From Panopea generosa (lineage: Eukaryota; Mollusca; Bivalvia; Adapedonta; Hiatellidae), in the NCBI GenBank assembly GCA_029582155.1, contig CM055902.1, positions 16,787,011 through 16,851,010 on the forward strand: a DNA stretch of 64,000 nucleotides, given 5' to 3'; not shown here. The text below holds more notes on this DNA, generated by a model. The model had not been told where the DNA came from, made no database searches, and saw only the letters and a list, made by a program, of their open reading frames with translations. Position 1 is the first letter of the stretch.

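Noticed and set aside
63856..63866. Micro-exon GACAAGCAG flanked by tttgcag and GTAAAG
   Set aside because: In the phase left by exon 52 it would begin with a TGA stop; the exon at 63979 fits instead.

Overview
The window looks like nuclear DNA of an invertebrate animal, most likely a bivalve mollusc. It is AT-rich, has long introns, is crowded with short non-autonomous DNA transposons, tRNA-headed SINEs and microsatellites, and contains metazoan extracellular protein modules. I see no prokaryotic, organellar or viral genes. The species call is an inference from texture and domain content.

One very large plus-strand gene fills the window and runs off both ends. I could place 52 complete internal exons and the first 22 bases of a 53rd (410 to 64000). 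All junctions agree in reading phase and join into one open frame of about 2,676 codons. In order it encodes: about 35 leucine-rich repeats (410-27141); an LRR C-terminal cysteine cap (29370-29560); a fibronectin type III-like domain (30416-31214); a fibro-slime-like domain (32482 to about 38105); cadherin-like repeats (about 38105-41747); an F5/8 type C (discoidin) domain (43108-45445); a cysteine-rich, ephrin-receptor-like stretch (46628-49379); thrombospondin-style EGF modules (49575-50766); thrombospondin type 3 calcium-binding repeats (52902 to about 57930); a thrombospondin C-terminal domain (about 57930-61630); and the start of a laminin-G/concanavalin-like domain (61640-64000). No initiator, signal peptide, membrane segment or stop is in the window, so the product should be secreted or have its membrane anchor elsewhere. 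It would be a giant calcium-binding, multi-adhesive matrix or cell-surface protein of the thrombospondin superfamily.

The introns hold the rest. A decayed non-LTR retrotransposon (about 21230-23753) ends only 17 bases before an exon. At least four tRNA-related SINE families are present, one copy with a perfect 13-base target duplication. Non-autonomous DNA transposons include piggyBac-like, Tigger/pogo-like and several unclassified terminal-inverted-repeat families, plus two foldback hairpins. Tandem arrays include a 23-base minisatellite of about 67 units (2971-4514), a 17-base array (14073-14746), 21-, 31-, 42- and 61-base arrays and simple repeats. Most other open frames are shadows of exons or are produced by these repeats.
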